Shown: positions 23,063 to 34,782, counted from the stretch's first letter. The stretch: DNA of 64,000 nt from Adenophora triphylla var. japonica (GCA_022495995.1 JAFEMH010003629.1:1-64000), one strand, 5' to 3'. Program-made: numbers and translations. The notes: generated by a model from the letters alone, not told the origin.

Positions 23063-25222
23063 ATACTTAATTATATGCCTTTAATATTTATGTTATCTTT
23101 ATGTGTTCAATTATGTCTTTAAATTCTTAAATTAAGATAAATTGAGTGAAAAGTAAATTTAGGACCTTATGAGAATTTATTGGACATTAAATAAAGAAAC
23201 TAAGGAAAATAATAAAAATGGGAAAATGCTAAATAATATGGGGAGGTTAATTGAGTAGGATGAATTAATGGGATAAGGTTTATTTTAATTTGTGTAGGGT
23301 GAAAACCTTGGGTTATTTGATGGGGGGGCCAAAATCCTTCCCTCTTCCCTCCTCTTGCCAAGTGTCCTTCCCCCATCACCTCTCTTACTCCCTTCCCCCC
23401 TTCTCCTTCATTCACTACACTTTTCATCCTAGAGGAAGTATAGAGAACCACCATTGAAGCCTTCTCCCAAGCTTTGAGTCCAAGGCATTTCTTCACCAAA
23501 ATCAAATCTAAGAGCACCTTTGGAGTTGGATCACCTAGAGGAATCCATCTAGCTAGAAAGATCAACCTTCCATTGCAAACCCTAAGGTGAGTTGTTATGA
23601 TTCCCTTCTTCTATGTGTTCATGAGTTCTTTGATTATTGTTCTTGGCTTGATGATGTTGATTTCTTGCTTGGAAACCTAAATGGGAGTTGATTGATTAGA
23701 AAATGAACATTGTTGAAGTTAGGGTTCAAGGAAGATCATTAGAAGGGTTTGAAATGGGTGGAATGGGTAGAGATAAATGATCTAGGATTACTTGGTTGTG
23801 AGTTTATATGTTTTGAATGGGACTTGGTAAGATGAAGGTGTTCTTGGGTGTTCTTGTAGTAAGCCATGGTAGAGGAAAGGAGAACTAGGGTTAAAAGGGG
23901 TTAAAATCTGAAAAAATGGGCTGGAGGAGGCTTGGGCGGTCGCCCATGGGGGCTTGGGCGGCCGCCCATCATGGCAGGAGGTCCAAATTGTTTTGAAGTA
24001 TACTTGGGCGGTCGCCCAAGTAGGTTAGGGCGGTCGCCCAAATGGCAGAAACCTCAAATTCCTAGGAAGTCCACTGGGCGGTCGCCTGCTGTGGTTAGGG
24101 CGGTCGCCCAAGCCCCTGAACCAACCTTTTTCAATTTAAACAAGAATTGTTTAGCAAGTTGTTTGGCCACTTATAAATGGTGACTCCCACTTAGTAATTG
24201 AACTTGAACCTTCATTAAGGTATGGTATCCTTGTATATGGAATTGGTAGGGTAGGTTAATGATCCCTCATTTCCTTACTTGATGTTATAAAAATGGTTGT
24301 TGACATTGTTTAGTGTATTCATAAATTGTTGCACTTTGATATTGATTGGGCATGAGTATATATTACCATGTGGCTATTGTTTATCCCTTTTGTGGATTTT
24401 ATTCAAGTATCTATTATGTGCTTGATATGTGTGAGTCGGCGACGTTGGGGTATAACATAATACGGCCAATTATGGAAGTGTGACCTAATGTGATCGGATT
24501 ATGTTATATACGTGACCGTCCCCTCCTGTGGCCGCGGGTTGGGGTTATAGCATCTGTATTGAGCCAAAAGCCTTACGTAGTTGCTACGTCTTATTTGGTT
24601 CCACAGAAAACGGGTCTTATAAGACGTGAGTATTGCTTAAACGGCTCACTGTAAGATTGGAGTATTATTATACCCAATGTTGTACGACTCAATGTTCGTG
24701 ACGGGAAAAAGGTAAACCAAGGTAATGGAATGTGTTTATAGCTTTCCCAATGTGTTATGTGCGACTTGTTATATGTTACATTTATTTGGCATATTGTTGC
24801 ATCCATAATAGCTTGCTGAGATTTATTCTCACCACTCTCCCTAAACTGTTTTAGATCCCGAGACAGGCGGACCGGCCAAGTAAGGACGGAGAGGAGTTTG
24901 GAGTAATCTTTTGGGGTATTGTCGGGGTACGTAGGGTGATATATAAAATTGTATTTTGGTAATTCCTTTCTTGGAGTTTGTAATTATAAACTTTAAACTC
25001 TACGTCATAACCTTAATCTTTTGTAACTAAACAGTTGACCGTTTTCAAAGTTAGTTATCTCCTCCTCCGATGTGTAGTTGAGTGGAGTTCTTTTGAAATG
25101 TTATGTTATTAATGTTTATGTTTGAAAGTCAAAGCAAAGTTTTAAAAGTTTTTGTGTATTTGAGTTAGTTTGAGGACGCTCCAACTCGGGACACGTGTAG
25201 GTTCCGGGTCGGGGTCCCCACA
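23030..25222 (+). mobile_element. 3' LTR of outer element (complete)
   Basis: A TG...CA LTR of 2,193 bp, starting TGTGACGACCCCAACCC and ending GGGTCGGGGTCCCCACA. Features: six GGGCGGTCGCCC-type palindromes at 23,934-24,110, and a G/T-rich R/U5-like part after 24,480. It is cleaner than the 5' copy at 1-1,730, especially around CG sites. A leftward pyrimidine-rich open frame at 23,200-23,565 shows no protein features. Confidence 0.9.
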
Positions 25223-25303
25223 GTTGGTATCAGAGCTCGGTTAGAATTTTCGGGTAGAGTCTAGCTGAGTGAGAGTGTGTGATAACTGACGTCGAGTGTT
25301 TAA
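25223..25303 (+). mobile_element. extra primer-binding site and leader fragment
   Basis: TGGTATCAGAGCTCGG and about 80 bp of leader match 1,731-1,813 (GTTAGAATTTTCGGGTAGAGTCTA and on to GTCGAGTGTTTAA). A 3' LTR should be followed by host DNA. Here it is followed by internal sequence, so this is the scar of a tandem or recombined element. Confidence 0.85.
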
Positions 25304-26688
25304 CCTAGGTTAAAAGGATTAAATTCATATTCCGGAAGGGTTAGGTTCCACTACTTTAAATTGTTTAAGGATCAAGCTAGGAGGTCAAGTGCGAGTTTAA
25401 AAATTCGGCGGGAAAAGGAACTGACACAATTCTATCGACATGGGTGACCGCCCAGTGGTATGGGCGATCGCCCAAGCAAGGGTAATATGAAGCGGTATTT
25501 TACGTGGTCAAGGGCGACCGCCCAACTCCCACGGGCGACCGCCCCAAGAGGCGATTTTTCCAGATTTCAGTTAAATCAAATTCAAACCCAAGCATGCTCA
25601 AATTTAGTGAACTTAGAGGGCTTACTAACCTCATAACTCTCATACTAAATCATATAACCCAAAATGATTTAATCTTATCTCATTTATCCCTTGAATCTCT
25701 ACTCATTTCACTCTCACATTCCAAGTCTAAACTTCATAATTTAATTAACCCAAAATAACATAAACCTAGATTATTTCCACAAGATTTCCAACCCCTTCAC
25801 CAACACATTTCAAGTTAATTCCTTTAAAACTAACTTCACCCATTTAACTAACCCATTTCAAGTTTTCATTCTCTAAATCTAACTCCACCCATTTCTTCCA
25901 TTCTTTAACACTTCCAAGAACAACAACATTTTCCTATGACCTTAACCAATTCCTTCATTTCAAGAAAGTTTTCAAAGCATCCAATAAAAATTATAACAAC
26001 AAAAACAACAATAAATATCTCATGAACATTTAGAGGAATGAAAGTCATAATAACTCACCTTATTAAATACAAGATGAAATGAAGTTTTTCTTGGCTTGAT
26101 CAACTCTCCTAGTTGCTCTACTCTCAAAAGTACAACCGGATTTGAAAATAGAGGAGGATTTATCTTGGGAATAATTTGGGGAATGAAGCTTTCATGAGAA
26201 GGTTTTTCCATGGAGATTGTAAGAAGAAAATGAAGGAGGATGATGAAGGAGGTGAATAAAAGGGACAAGGGAGTATGGGAGGTGTAAGGGGGAAGTATGG
26301 GAGGAGTAAGGTCATTCTTGACTAAGGAGTGTAGGGAGGATTTTAAGGAATAAGGCCCCCCCCCTCCCCACTATTTTAAATAAAAGGCTTTCAACATCAA
26401 TAACTAGGTCCTCCAATATTACAAAGCATTTAAACTAAACCCTCCTACTCAAATACTTTATTCCACACACATTAACCTCCTTTTACATTTTATTCATTTT
26501 CTATTATTATATTTTTCCCAAAATGCTTTATTTTATTTTTCTAGAAATCCTAAGAATTCTAAATTATTTTCCAACCATTTTATCTTAAAATAAGAAATTA
26601 AAAACATAAATGAACACATAAAGTTAACATAAATTTTAAAAACATATAATGTAATATTAAAATTGTGCCTAGGGTTAGGGTCGTTACA
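25304..26688 (-). mobile_element. truncated related LTR, inverted
   Basis: Read on the - strand it starts at 26,688 with TGTAACGACCCTAACCCTAGGCAC, a close relative of the outer LTR start. It has the AAGGTGAGTTATTATGA segment at about 26,060 (outer LTR: AAGGTGAGTTGTTATGA) and four GGGCGACCGCCC-like palindromes at 25,443-25,545. It breaks at about 25,304 next to the leader fragment. It belongs to a sister family or subfamily, not the same one. Confidence 0.75.
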
Positions 26689-27530
26689 TATGCATTGACA
26701 CTGTTTAATACATGCATTAACACCCAAAACACACATCTATTGGTACTAAGAAAATAAATGTACTGACACTATTTAACACTACTACCATATTTTTAATCAT
26801 TACCACTAACACTCTTTTAACACTCTACTTAAAAAGATTTCATAGGTTCATCTGAGGGCCTAAATGACATATTTTGGGATTTTTATACCCTGTAACAAGT
26901 GGCAAGGCTTTGTGTCTTTTGCAGTTTTCGAGTTTTTTTTTTCGATTTGATATGTTGTACATTTCGTGTTTCATTTAGAGTCAAAAGTTACCTTCATTGC
27001 TTCACATTCTCTCAAACGAGACCAAAAACTCAATTACATATGCATTGACGCTAAAAAAATTCATGAATCGACACTTTTAAACACATGCACTAGCACTTTT
27101 AAAAATGTATTGACACTCTTTATCACTCATAAATACAGTGCCAATGCAAGTTAGTTCTTTCTTTTTTTTTTGCTAAGGGTAGTGTTTTTTAGTGCATGTG
27201 AGAGTATGTTAAGCGTGCATCTCGATGTTTTTAGTTTTCAGTTCTAGTGTTTTTGAGCTCCAGTTTTAGTGTTTTTAATTGTCAGTTGTGCGTTTATGAG
27301 ACCCAGTGTGCGCGAAATTTCACATATTTACAAAAATGTCATATCGCACGAAGTTTCACTTATTCACAAAAGTATCGCGCCTTTGAAAACACGTTTTTTC
27401 CTAACCACTTGAAAAAAACCCATTTTGCATAATACCAACTTCAAATTTTGTACTCACTCTATCTCGTTTTAAAAGGTTATTAATTTTACTTTATACAATT
27501 ATTAAGAAATTAATGCAAAGTGACCAATAA
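26689..27530. other. intergenic, nothing assigned
   Basis: AT-rich. Loosely repeated TGCATTGACAC / CACATGCACTAGCAC words occur at 26,691-26,810 and 27,040-27,130. These look like eroded repeats. No gene seen. Confidence 0.5.
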
Positions 27531-27532
27531 TA

Positions 27533-27807
27533 CTCCCTCCGTCCCATACCTACGTGCACACTTTTTATTTTGGACGTCCCAAATCTATGTGCACATTTTC
27601 TAAAATGAAAAGAAATCTTTACTATTCCCTCCGCTCATTCTCTCTCCTACATTATTTTAATACTCACAACACCATTATAATTTACTATTCCCTCCACTCA
27701 TTCTCTCTCCTATTTTATTTTCACACTCACAACACTTTCAATATTATACTCTCTCCTTAATTTACGTGAAAAGTCAAACTAGGCACCTAAGTATGGGACG
27801 AAGAGAG
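27533..27807. mobile_element. Stowaway-like MITE
   Basis: CTCCCTCCGTCCCATACC at the left, GGTATGGGAC-related end ...TATGGGACGAAGAGAG at the right, flanked by TA. The interior has TCATTCTCTCTCCTA and ACTCACAACA words shared by most MITEs in this window. Confidence 0.9.
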
Positions 27808-27929
27808 TATTAATTAATTGATGATATAATTGTTCAAGATACTATTTATAAAATTTGGTGAAAACTAAGTTAGGCAAGTAATGATTTTTTGTAATTTTAC
27901 AAGGAAAATACTTGTTAATTATTAAACAA

Positions 27930-28365
27930 AGCAAATTAAAAAGGGTTTATTACAAAAAAAAAATGTAAGATGGAAAATTATAAAAAACTACCTTTTTTTT
28001 ACAAAAAACTTTTTTTTTTAATCAGTTTTGATCAAACAACTGATAATTCAAACAAGTGATAGCTTCAGTTATCAGTTGTTTACAATTGATATAAACAACT
28101 GATAACTGAAATTATCAGTTATTTGAAGAGTAATTTGTGCTTCAAACAACTGATAATTTCAGTTATCAGTTGTAAACAAGTGATAACTGAAATTATCAGT
28201 TGTTTGAACAACTGATAACTGAAATTATCAGTTGTTCAAAATAACTGAAATTATCAGTTGTTTGACCAAAACTGATTAAAAAAAATCAAAAAAAAAATTT
28301 GTAATTTCAACTTATGTGTTTTTTTTGTAATTTTCATCTTTCTAAAGTAGTTTTTTATAAATGTC
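27930..28365. mobile_element. fold-back element with AACTGATAA repeats
   Basis: At least ten CAACTGATAA / TTATCAGTTG units in both orientations fill 28,035-28,265. They are flanked by inverted A/T runs with TAATCAGTTTTGATCAAAC at the left and GTTTGACCAAAACTGATTA at the right. The region would fold into long hairpins. A weaker relative lies at 37,130-37,255. Confidence 0.75.
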
Positions 28366-28754
28366 TTAATTAAAAATTTTAAATTAAGACCGGTCTAGGA
28401 AAGTAAGAATGTTAAACTAGAACGAATGAAATATTTAATATTAATTTTAGCCATATTAATCAATAAAAAAAATGAAAATGTATTTTGGCGGAGGAAGTAT
28501 ATAAAAAGCGATGAAAGCTGCAAATACCAACATCAACATGTCACGGGTTTCTGGTTGTTAGCCAAATTAAAGCGTTTAGGCCAAACATCTTACCACCGCT
28601 GTCGGTTCAAAGCTTCTATTTTATCCATCCTCCACATTTTTTGATTTTTTTTATAAATATTTAATTAAAAAATGCTAATTATTTCTTCATCAATAATTAT
28701 TTTTGACTTTTATTTTAATTTATAATGTTAGAGGACAAAATTATTGATAATATT

Positions 28755-28890
28755 TACTCTCTCCGTCTCATTACAAAAGGGAAGCCTCATTACAAAAAAC
28801 CTACGTTCGAGAAATAGAAATTTTTTAATACTTATTTATTTATTTGACCCACTATCATATTCAAATCATTTATCCAATTACTATTCTTTA
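28755..28890. mobile_element. truncated MITE
   Basis: ACTCTCTCCGTCTCATTACAAAAGG resembles a Stowaway-type end. The opposite end is missing; the next element begins at 28,892. Confidence 0.4.
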
Positions 28891-28891
28891 C

Positions 28892-29742
28892 TAGAGCTGT
28901 CAATACGGGCTGACGGGATAGGGCGGGCCCAACCCGCCAAAGTCCGCCATAAAACAGAGCGGGGCGGGCTGACCTAAATTTCTGGCGGGCTGAAAATACG
29001 TCATCTCAACCCAACACCTTGGGTTGATAGGTCAGGCGGGTTATGCATGTCAATCAAATAAATGATATTTGGGCATAAAATTGTGTATAACTGATATTAA
29101 AAAATAAAAAATCGTAATAGTCAAATAAAAACAAACTGTCAAACACAATAATATCTCATAAGATAGCAAAAATCATAACAGCCAAACAATACAAACAAAG
29201 ATTCATGTTAATATAAACTAATTTTCAAGTAGGAAAAACAAGTAAACTTTACACAAATTGCTATAAACAAAGACAGGTAAATCATGATCGCATAAATAAA
29301 GATTTATATCAATAAGAATGAAGATAGAGAAAGACAGAGATACACGTGTGTGGATCAGATACAGTAACAACAACGAATTAGTGGTCGTGATGTAGTGCAC
29401 CGACGGTGATGAAAACGGCGACGAGAGCGGCGGCGTCTTCTTACGGTTTCTATGTTTCTGTTCTCTACTTCTCTCGAGTCTCTCTCACTTAACAATTCAC
29501 GGATTGAGTACACAAAGTCGATTTAGCACCAGAATTTCCACTTAAAAATGACGTTATTTTGTTGTCAAAAAATATAGTGGGTTGGCCACCCGGCACGCCC
29601 CGAACCCGTTTTGGCCCGCACCCACATGGGCCAGTCCAAATTGTCCCACTTTTATTTGGCTTAGTAATTTTAAAACTCAACCACCCTTATTGCATGGCGG
29701 GGAAGGTTGGCCCGACGGGCCCAACCCAATTTGACGGCTCTA
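28892..29742. mobile_element. non-autonomous DNA element, about 850 bp
   Basis: Left end TAGAGCTGTCAATACGGGCT, right end (reverse complement) TAGAGCCGTCAAATTGGGTT. Both subterminal regions are rich in GGGCGGGC/GCCCGCC. TAGAGCTGTCAA-type termini are common in plant hAT-like non-autonomous elements. No clear 8-bp duplication seen, so the class is tentative. The interior is AT-rich without a transposase. Confidence 0.65.
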
Positions 29743-29772
29743 TTATCCAGTGGCGTATCTAGGATTTAGAGT

Positions 29773-29940
29773 GAGAGTGTGCAAATTAAATAAATATAGG
29801 GTGCAAACTGTAATTTTTGAAAGAAGAGGAATGCAAAGTGTAAATATATGAAAGTTAGATAAAACTTTTATCTAACTTTCACATATTTACACTTTACATC
29901 CCTCTTCTTTCGAAAATTATAGTTTGCACCCTATTTTTTT
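29773..29940. repeat. long inverted repeat (hairpin)
   Basis: Two arms of about 65 bp, at 29,800-29,865 and 29,870-29,937, are nearly perfect reverse complements (e.g. AGGGTGCAAACTGTAATTTT against AAAATTATAGTTTGCACCCT). GTGGCGTATCTAGGAT precedes it, a start common to plant non-autonomous elements. Confidence 0.85.
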
Positions 29941-30092
29941 ATATAAATACTCGTTTATTTTTTTTCAAAATGTCAGGTACGTCATTTGCACTTCCTGACG
30001 CCATACTGAATCCGTTCCTCTATTCTCTAACTCACTTTTTCTCTTTCACACTTTACCTTTTTTCACTCACAACACTTATTTAACTATACACT

Positions 30093-30122
30093 TTCCTTTT
30101 TTTTTTTTTTTTTTTTTTTTGC
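30093..30122. repeat. poly(T) tract
   Basis: About 25 consecutive T within T-rich DNA. It may be a reversed retroposon tail or slippage. Confidence 0.7.
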
Positions 30123-30455
30123 AATTTTTTTTTTATGTTTTTTGTAATGAAACGAAAAAAAAAAATAATTTTTATTACGAAAAAATATTTATGTGTTTAT
30201 ATCACTGTTATATTTATTTATTTATTCCAAAAAAGGGCTTCGTACAAATTATTTAATCCGATTCCAATGGTAGGTAGTAATACCAACTTTGCAGTAAAAG
30301 TTTTGTCGTGACTGACGTGACCTTTTCGGCGGAACATTCATTATTGTTACTTAGTACACCTCGGTCTCACATTAAAATTTCTAGTTTAATTTTACACAAA
30401 AATTAAAAAATATTGTAAATATGAAAAATAAATAAAATTGAGAAAGTGTTATCTA

Positions 30456-30715
30456 CTCCCTCCGTCCCAGTCTAGTGTGAATTAAAATGTTGGACACACC
30501 GATTAAGAAAAAGTAAAAGTGAAAAAAAGTGAAGAGAGAATGTTGTGAGTGTAAAAATAAAATAAGAGAGAGAATGAGTGGAAGATTCCCTTCTATTTTG
30601 AACAGTTCACATTCTACTGGCATCAACAAAAGGGAAAATAAGCCAGTACATCTCTACTGGACTTATGAGTATAGTTTAAGACAAAAAACTAAAAAAATAA
30701 AAACCTTATTCTGAA
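30456..30715. mobile_element. truncated Stowaway-like MITE
   Basis: CTCCCTCCGTCCCAGTCTAG at the left and GAGAGAGAATGAGTGGA inside. No matching right terminus found. Confidence 0.55.
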
Positions 30716-30729
30716 TGATTCGTCAAAAT

Positions 30730-31207
30730 CTTGCAAAAAAAAATTAGTTTTTTCGTAAAATAAGAAAAAAAATAGTTTTAAAGTACTAAATCTAACTAAT
30801 AAGAGTGATGAACTTTTCTGAAAACTAAATTTTTATAACATTAAAAAAAAAAAAAAACTAGCTTTTTTTTTCACGAGATTTAATCGAATGAATGGGAGTA
30901 TTATTTATTATCATAAAAAATTATTAAATTATGGCGCCGTTAACAGTCCACGTGATTCCCTTCTTACCTTTTTCCAATTCAAACCCAAACACACACACAC
31001 AGTACACACACCCATGAAAATATCAACCCACCATTAACAAGATACTTCTCCCCATTTCAATTCCTTCACCCAATTATCGATAAGGTTTCTCTCTTTGATT
31101 TTTATTCTTTCTTGATATACTTGCACCTCAAGAATGTTCTCCTAATTTTTGGCAATCTTGTCAATTTTAAATTTCATTTTTCCAATCTCCCCTGTTTTTC
31201 ATCAACT
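30730..31207 (+). promoter_or_regulatory. COL upstream region
   Basis: AT-rich, with an ACACACAC run at 30,992-31,012 and a pyrimidine-rich leader just before the ATG. No sure TATA box or transcription start was placed. Confidence 0.3.
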
Positions 31208-34200
31208 ATGCCGAATTCTCCCCCAGCCTCAATTCTCTCCCATGTTGAAATCAAGCAAGACCATGATCATGACCAATCGGAGACGACGGGAACCCATTCC
31301 CGTCTCTGTGATTTCTGCTCCGACGCCACCGCTATTCTCTACTGCCGCGCCGACACCGCCAAGCTTTGTCTCGCCTGCGACCGGCAAGTTCACTCCACTA
31401 ACCAGCTATTCACTAAACACACCCGTTCTTTACTCTGTGATTCCTGCAATTCGGCTCCCGCCACCATTTTCTGCTCCACTGATAGCTGCGTTCTCTGCCA
31501 GAATTGCGATTGGGAACGCCACAATCTCGCTGTGACGGCGGCGCATGACCGGCGGCCGATTGAAGGGTTTTCTGGGTGTCCAGCGGTAACGGAGCTGCTG
31601 TCGATTTGGGGGTTTGAAGATGTGAGTAAGAAAAGCTTGGTTTGTGGGGATTCGGATGATGGGATTTCGGATTACTTTGTTTGGGATACTCCTTCTGTTG
31701 TTAGTTTTGATGATTTGATTGTTTCAAGTGGCTCTGAGCATAATTATTCAGCCATGGGTGTTCCTCCTTTACCCAAGGTATACTATAAATTATAATTGTC
31801 CTTCCGTAACCAACAATTTTAATGTTATTTACTTACTCCCTCAGTCCCAAAATATTTTGCTGTTTTAGATTTTGCACACATACTCCCTTCGATCCGCTAC
31901 AACCTGCCCACCTTCTTTGTTGGACATCTCATTACGAACTTCACACTTCCTAAAATGGCAAAGAATTTTTACTATTCCACCTACTAATTCTCTCTCCTAC
32001 TTTACTTTTATACGCACAACACCAATCAAATCACTATTTTCTACCTCACTTTCTCTTTCCAGCCTCACTTTTCATACTCACAACATTTTCTCTACTAACT
32101 TTTCCCTTAATTTGTGTACAAACAGTAAATTAACCGTAAACTTACTACCGGGGACAGAGGGAGTATATATTATTAAGAATAGTAAACATCTTCGAATACT
32201 TCAATTACCTATCTGATGTGTGATGTGATGGAAATCAACAAAGTGATTTATTTAGTTTTAATTTTAATTATTATTTGAGTAAGTTTTGGGAGAAATCAGT
32301 TTCTCCATAAATTATAAAAAGTTCAATTTTTTTCAACTTGCAAATATTTGACGAATATAAGATCAGTTTAAAAAAACAGGACTTTTTATAACTTAGGGAG
32401 AAACCAGTTTCCCCCAAAATATTGTGTTATTATTATGTATTTTTGAATTTATATTTAGTTAGGTGATGAAGCAGTATTTTAGAGTAGATTTATGCAATAT
32501 TGTGAGATTTTATAGTTTATTTAGATTACTATAAAATTTTAATTGAGTGTTTACTCTTTATTTTCTAAAAGTGAATAAAATCCTTTTGGATGTCAATATT
32601 TCGATAATCGTGCACTATTCAACGAGAATTGAAGATTCATTACTGTTAATCGTGCGTGATTCAACAGTAATTGATTTATTATTAATTCTTCTGCTACGTC
32701 ACCATGTAATTAAATGTTCGTGTATTCTTAATCATAAAAAAATATTGGACGACGGAGGGAGTAATAAATTGGTGTTAAACAGTCTAACAGATTGAACACT
32801 TATTGATTGTTTTTTAATATTGGATCAGAACCGGAATGCTGCGTGTGGAGAATACAAGGACGAATTGCTGCGCCAGCTTAGAGAAATAGCTAAGCTGGAA
32901 CCTAACCTAGATGATGGGGACAACAAAGTTGAACCCCTTGGTGAATATCAGTCTGTACCTCAACAAAACTTCAGGTTTCAAGATGAATGTTTCGGATTTC
33001 AACATAATTCAGAGCCATCTCTGTATTCTTCAAATGAGGTATTGCTCATTTCTGTCATTTTACATGGATTAGAGCCGTAAACAAGTTGAATCAGGAACAG
33101 ATCCAGTAGTTTGGAACCGCGTGAGCTTAGTATTTAAAAAATACTGTAAACAATAATAACAATGAAAAATAACTTCATATATAAAAAAAGTTACATATAG
33201 TCGGTGACTTAGGTAAAAAAAAAAAAATCAAAATTCTGAGGTGGGCTGGAGCCCACATCAGTTAGGGCTAGATCCGCCCTTGTGTCGAATTGTCTAACTC
33301 AGGTATTTAAAGAAAGTGTTTTAGGTGAGTAGTAAAGTAATTCGGGTAGCCTTAGAGTTACTAGCCTTAGAGTTACGTTGAAACTAAATAATGCTTTATT
33401 TTGAAGCTATTGAGTGTTGTTGGAGATGCTTTAAGTAATTAAGATCCCATTTCAATCCCTTTTCTACCTTACTCAAAGAGGGTTCCTATGGAAAGAGGTT
33501 ATAATTAGAAGCCTGTGGGTATATATCAAGCTGTCGCTGAAGGGAACTGGGATGACTCTTGCAACTGATGCGTTGCAGGGCTCCAGCCATTGGGTGCTAT
33601 ATATGTAGGGCCACATTATAGAATTAGTGCAATTTTTGCACCAAACTGTTGGAGATGGTCTAAAACCCTCAAAAGTAAGATATAAGCAATGATCAATGGA
33701 AAAGGAAATTGCTAAATCATGTGTTCTGCTTGCAGGCAAGCTCTTTCCAGTGGTGCAACGAGATTGCGGATCAAGAAACTCCTACGACAGTGCAATTAGA
33801 AAGATATATAGATACAACATCAAATTGTATTGTCCCCGATAAAGATTCAGATATTGGTCAACTTCACGAAGGGCAACTACAGCATCAGCATCCTGTTACA
33901 GAATCCGTCCAAGTCTATCCGCGCGAGCTCAACACTCAAGAAAGAGACACTGCAATCTGCCGCTATAAGGAGAAGAAGAAATCTAGGAGGTAACAAAAAT
34001 GGTATTTTGAAGGAATTTCTTAACAAAAATGGTACTCCCTCCGTCTCATTATATTGGCCACTTTGATTTTTCATGTTCAGCACAAGTGAACTTTAACCAA
34101 ACATTAGTTTCATTATAATGATCTCAATAACAATTTTTTGAATTTGATAAGGATGATTAAATTGACATAAATGTTTGGTCAAAGTTCAATTGTATTGACC

Positions 34201-34465
34201 GTAAAAAGTCAAAGTTGCCAATATAAATGGGACTGAGGGAGTAACTAAAGTGGTGTTAAGAAAATGCTTAAAATGTTTGACTTGTCAAATGCCAATGAAG
34301 TATATATTTTTCACATTTCATAGAACAATTGTGATGCGCTTGTGGAAATGACGAGTTTATGATAATAGGTACGACAAGCACATAAGGTATGAATCGAGGA
34401 AGGTCAGAGCGGAAAGCAGGACAAGGATCAGAGGCCGGTTTGCTAAGATTGATCGTGAAAAATAG
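31208..34465 (+). CDS. COL: CONSTANS-like (group II) B-box/CCT transcriptional regulator
   Basis: Four exons: 31,208-31,777; 32,829-33,038; 33,736-33,989; 34,369-34,465, all with GT-AG introns. Together they give 1,131 nt and 376 aa with no stop; an Arg codon is split by the last intron. B-box 1 is at residues 34-75 (C34, C37, C46, C54, C57, H62, H71) and B-box 2 at 77-119 (C77, C80, C89, C97, C100, H105, H113). A GCPAVTELLSIWGF segment follows. The middle is acidic and Gln-rich. A CCT domain occupies about 330-372 (RYKEKKKSRRYDKHIRYESR). Such proteins act in the nucleus in light and flowering control, the CCT contacting DNA with NF-Y subunits. Two B-boxes plus CCT in four exons fit the COL9-COL15 (BBX7-13) group; the exact orthologue is not decided. 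Start chosen as the first in-frame ATG. Confidence 0.93.
31882..32158. mobile_element. Stowaway-like MITE in COL intron 1
   Basis: CTCCCTTCGATCCG... to ...GGGGACAGAGGGAG, flanked by TA. A second MITE-like end, CTCCCTCAGTCCCAAAATAT, lies 48 bp upstream at 31,835, so an older copy may have been hit. Confidence 0.75.
32288..32415. mobile_element. small element with GGAGAAAC..GTTTCTCC ends (COL intron 1)
   Basis: GGGAGAAATCAGTTTCTCC at the left and GGGAGAAACCAGTTTCCCCC at the right bound about 128 bp. The ends resemble those of the elements at 48,909 and 51,863. Confidence 0.55.
32740..32762. mobile_element. MITE right end in COL intron 1
   Basis: GGACGACGGAGGGAGTA is a Stowaway-type terminus 66 bp before the exon 2 acceptor. 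The left end was not clearly found. Confidence 0.45.
33092..33281 (+). repeat. dispersed repeat family R1, copy 1 (COL intron 2)
   Basis: About 190 bp, nearly identical to 37,699-37,891 and to the reverse of 46,511-46,710. Shared words are AACAATAATAACA(A/G)TGAAAA, GTTACATATAGTCGGTGACT, AATTCTGAGGTGGG and an AGATCCGCCC end. No class assigned. Confidence 0.85.
34035..34241. mobile_element. Stowaway-like MITE in COL intron 3
   Basis: CTCCCTCCGTCTCATTATAT and the right end ATATAAATGGGACTGAGGGAG form terminal inverted repeats of about 30 bp (207 bp in total) flanked by TA. It occupies more than half of the 379-bp intron. Confidence 0.85.
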
Positions 34466-34780
34466 ACCGCCTTGGAAGAATATTGAACGGTATAAACCGA
34501 TGGGCTGATCAGAAGAGCGTTTTTGGCATCATCAAATATATATGTAGAATTGAGGTAATTAGAACTTGTAGTCTATGACAACTAGATCGTGTCTCGTTTC
34601 CATGTCAGTAGTAATTTGGTTTATATTCTTTATCATCAGCAGGATTGCATTAGGGTTTGTGTTGTAGGAAATCTTGAGGGTTTTTCTTCGCCCAACTGTA
34701 TTTGCAAATCATGAATAATAATAATAATAATTTTCCCATAAAAGGGGAGTAGCTATGTCTTAAGCTTTAGTACTGGCATA
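34466..34780 (+). other. COL 3' untranslated region and downstream
   Basis: Follows the COL stop codon. An (AAT)n run with AATAATAATAAT at 34,712-34,728 may include a polyadenylation signal. Nothing else seen. Confidence 0.4.
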
Positions 34781-34782
34781 TA

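Noticed and set aside
23200..23565. 121-codon - strand ORF in the 3' LTR
   Set aside because: Low-complexity Gly/Glu content and no conservation in the other LTR copy; chance frame.
31149..31535. 128-codon + strand ORF overlapping COL exon 1
   Set aside because: Out-of-frame shadow of the B-box coding region.
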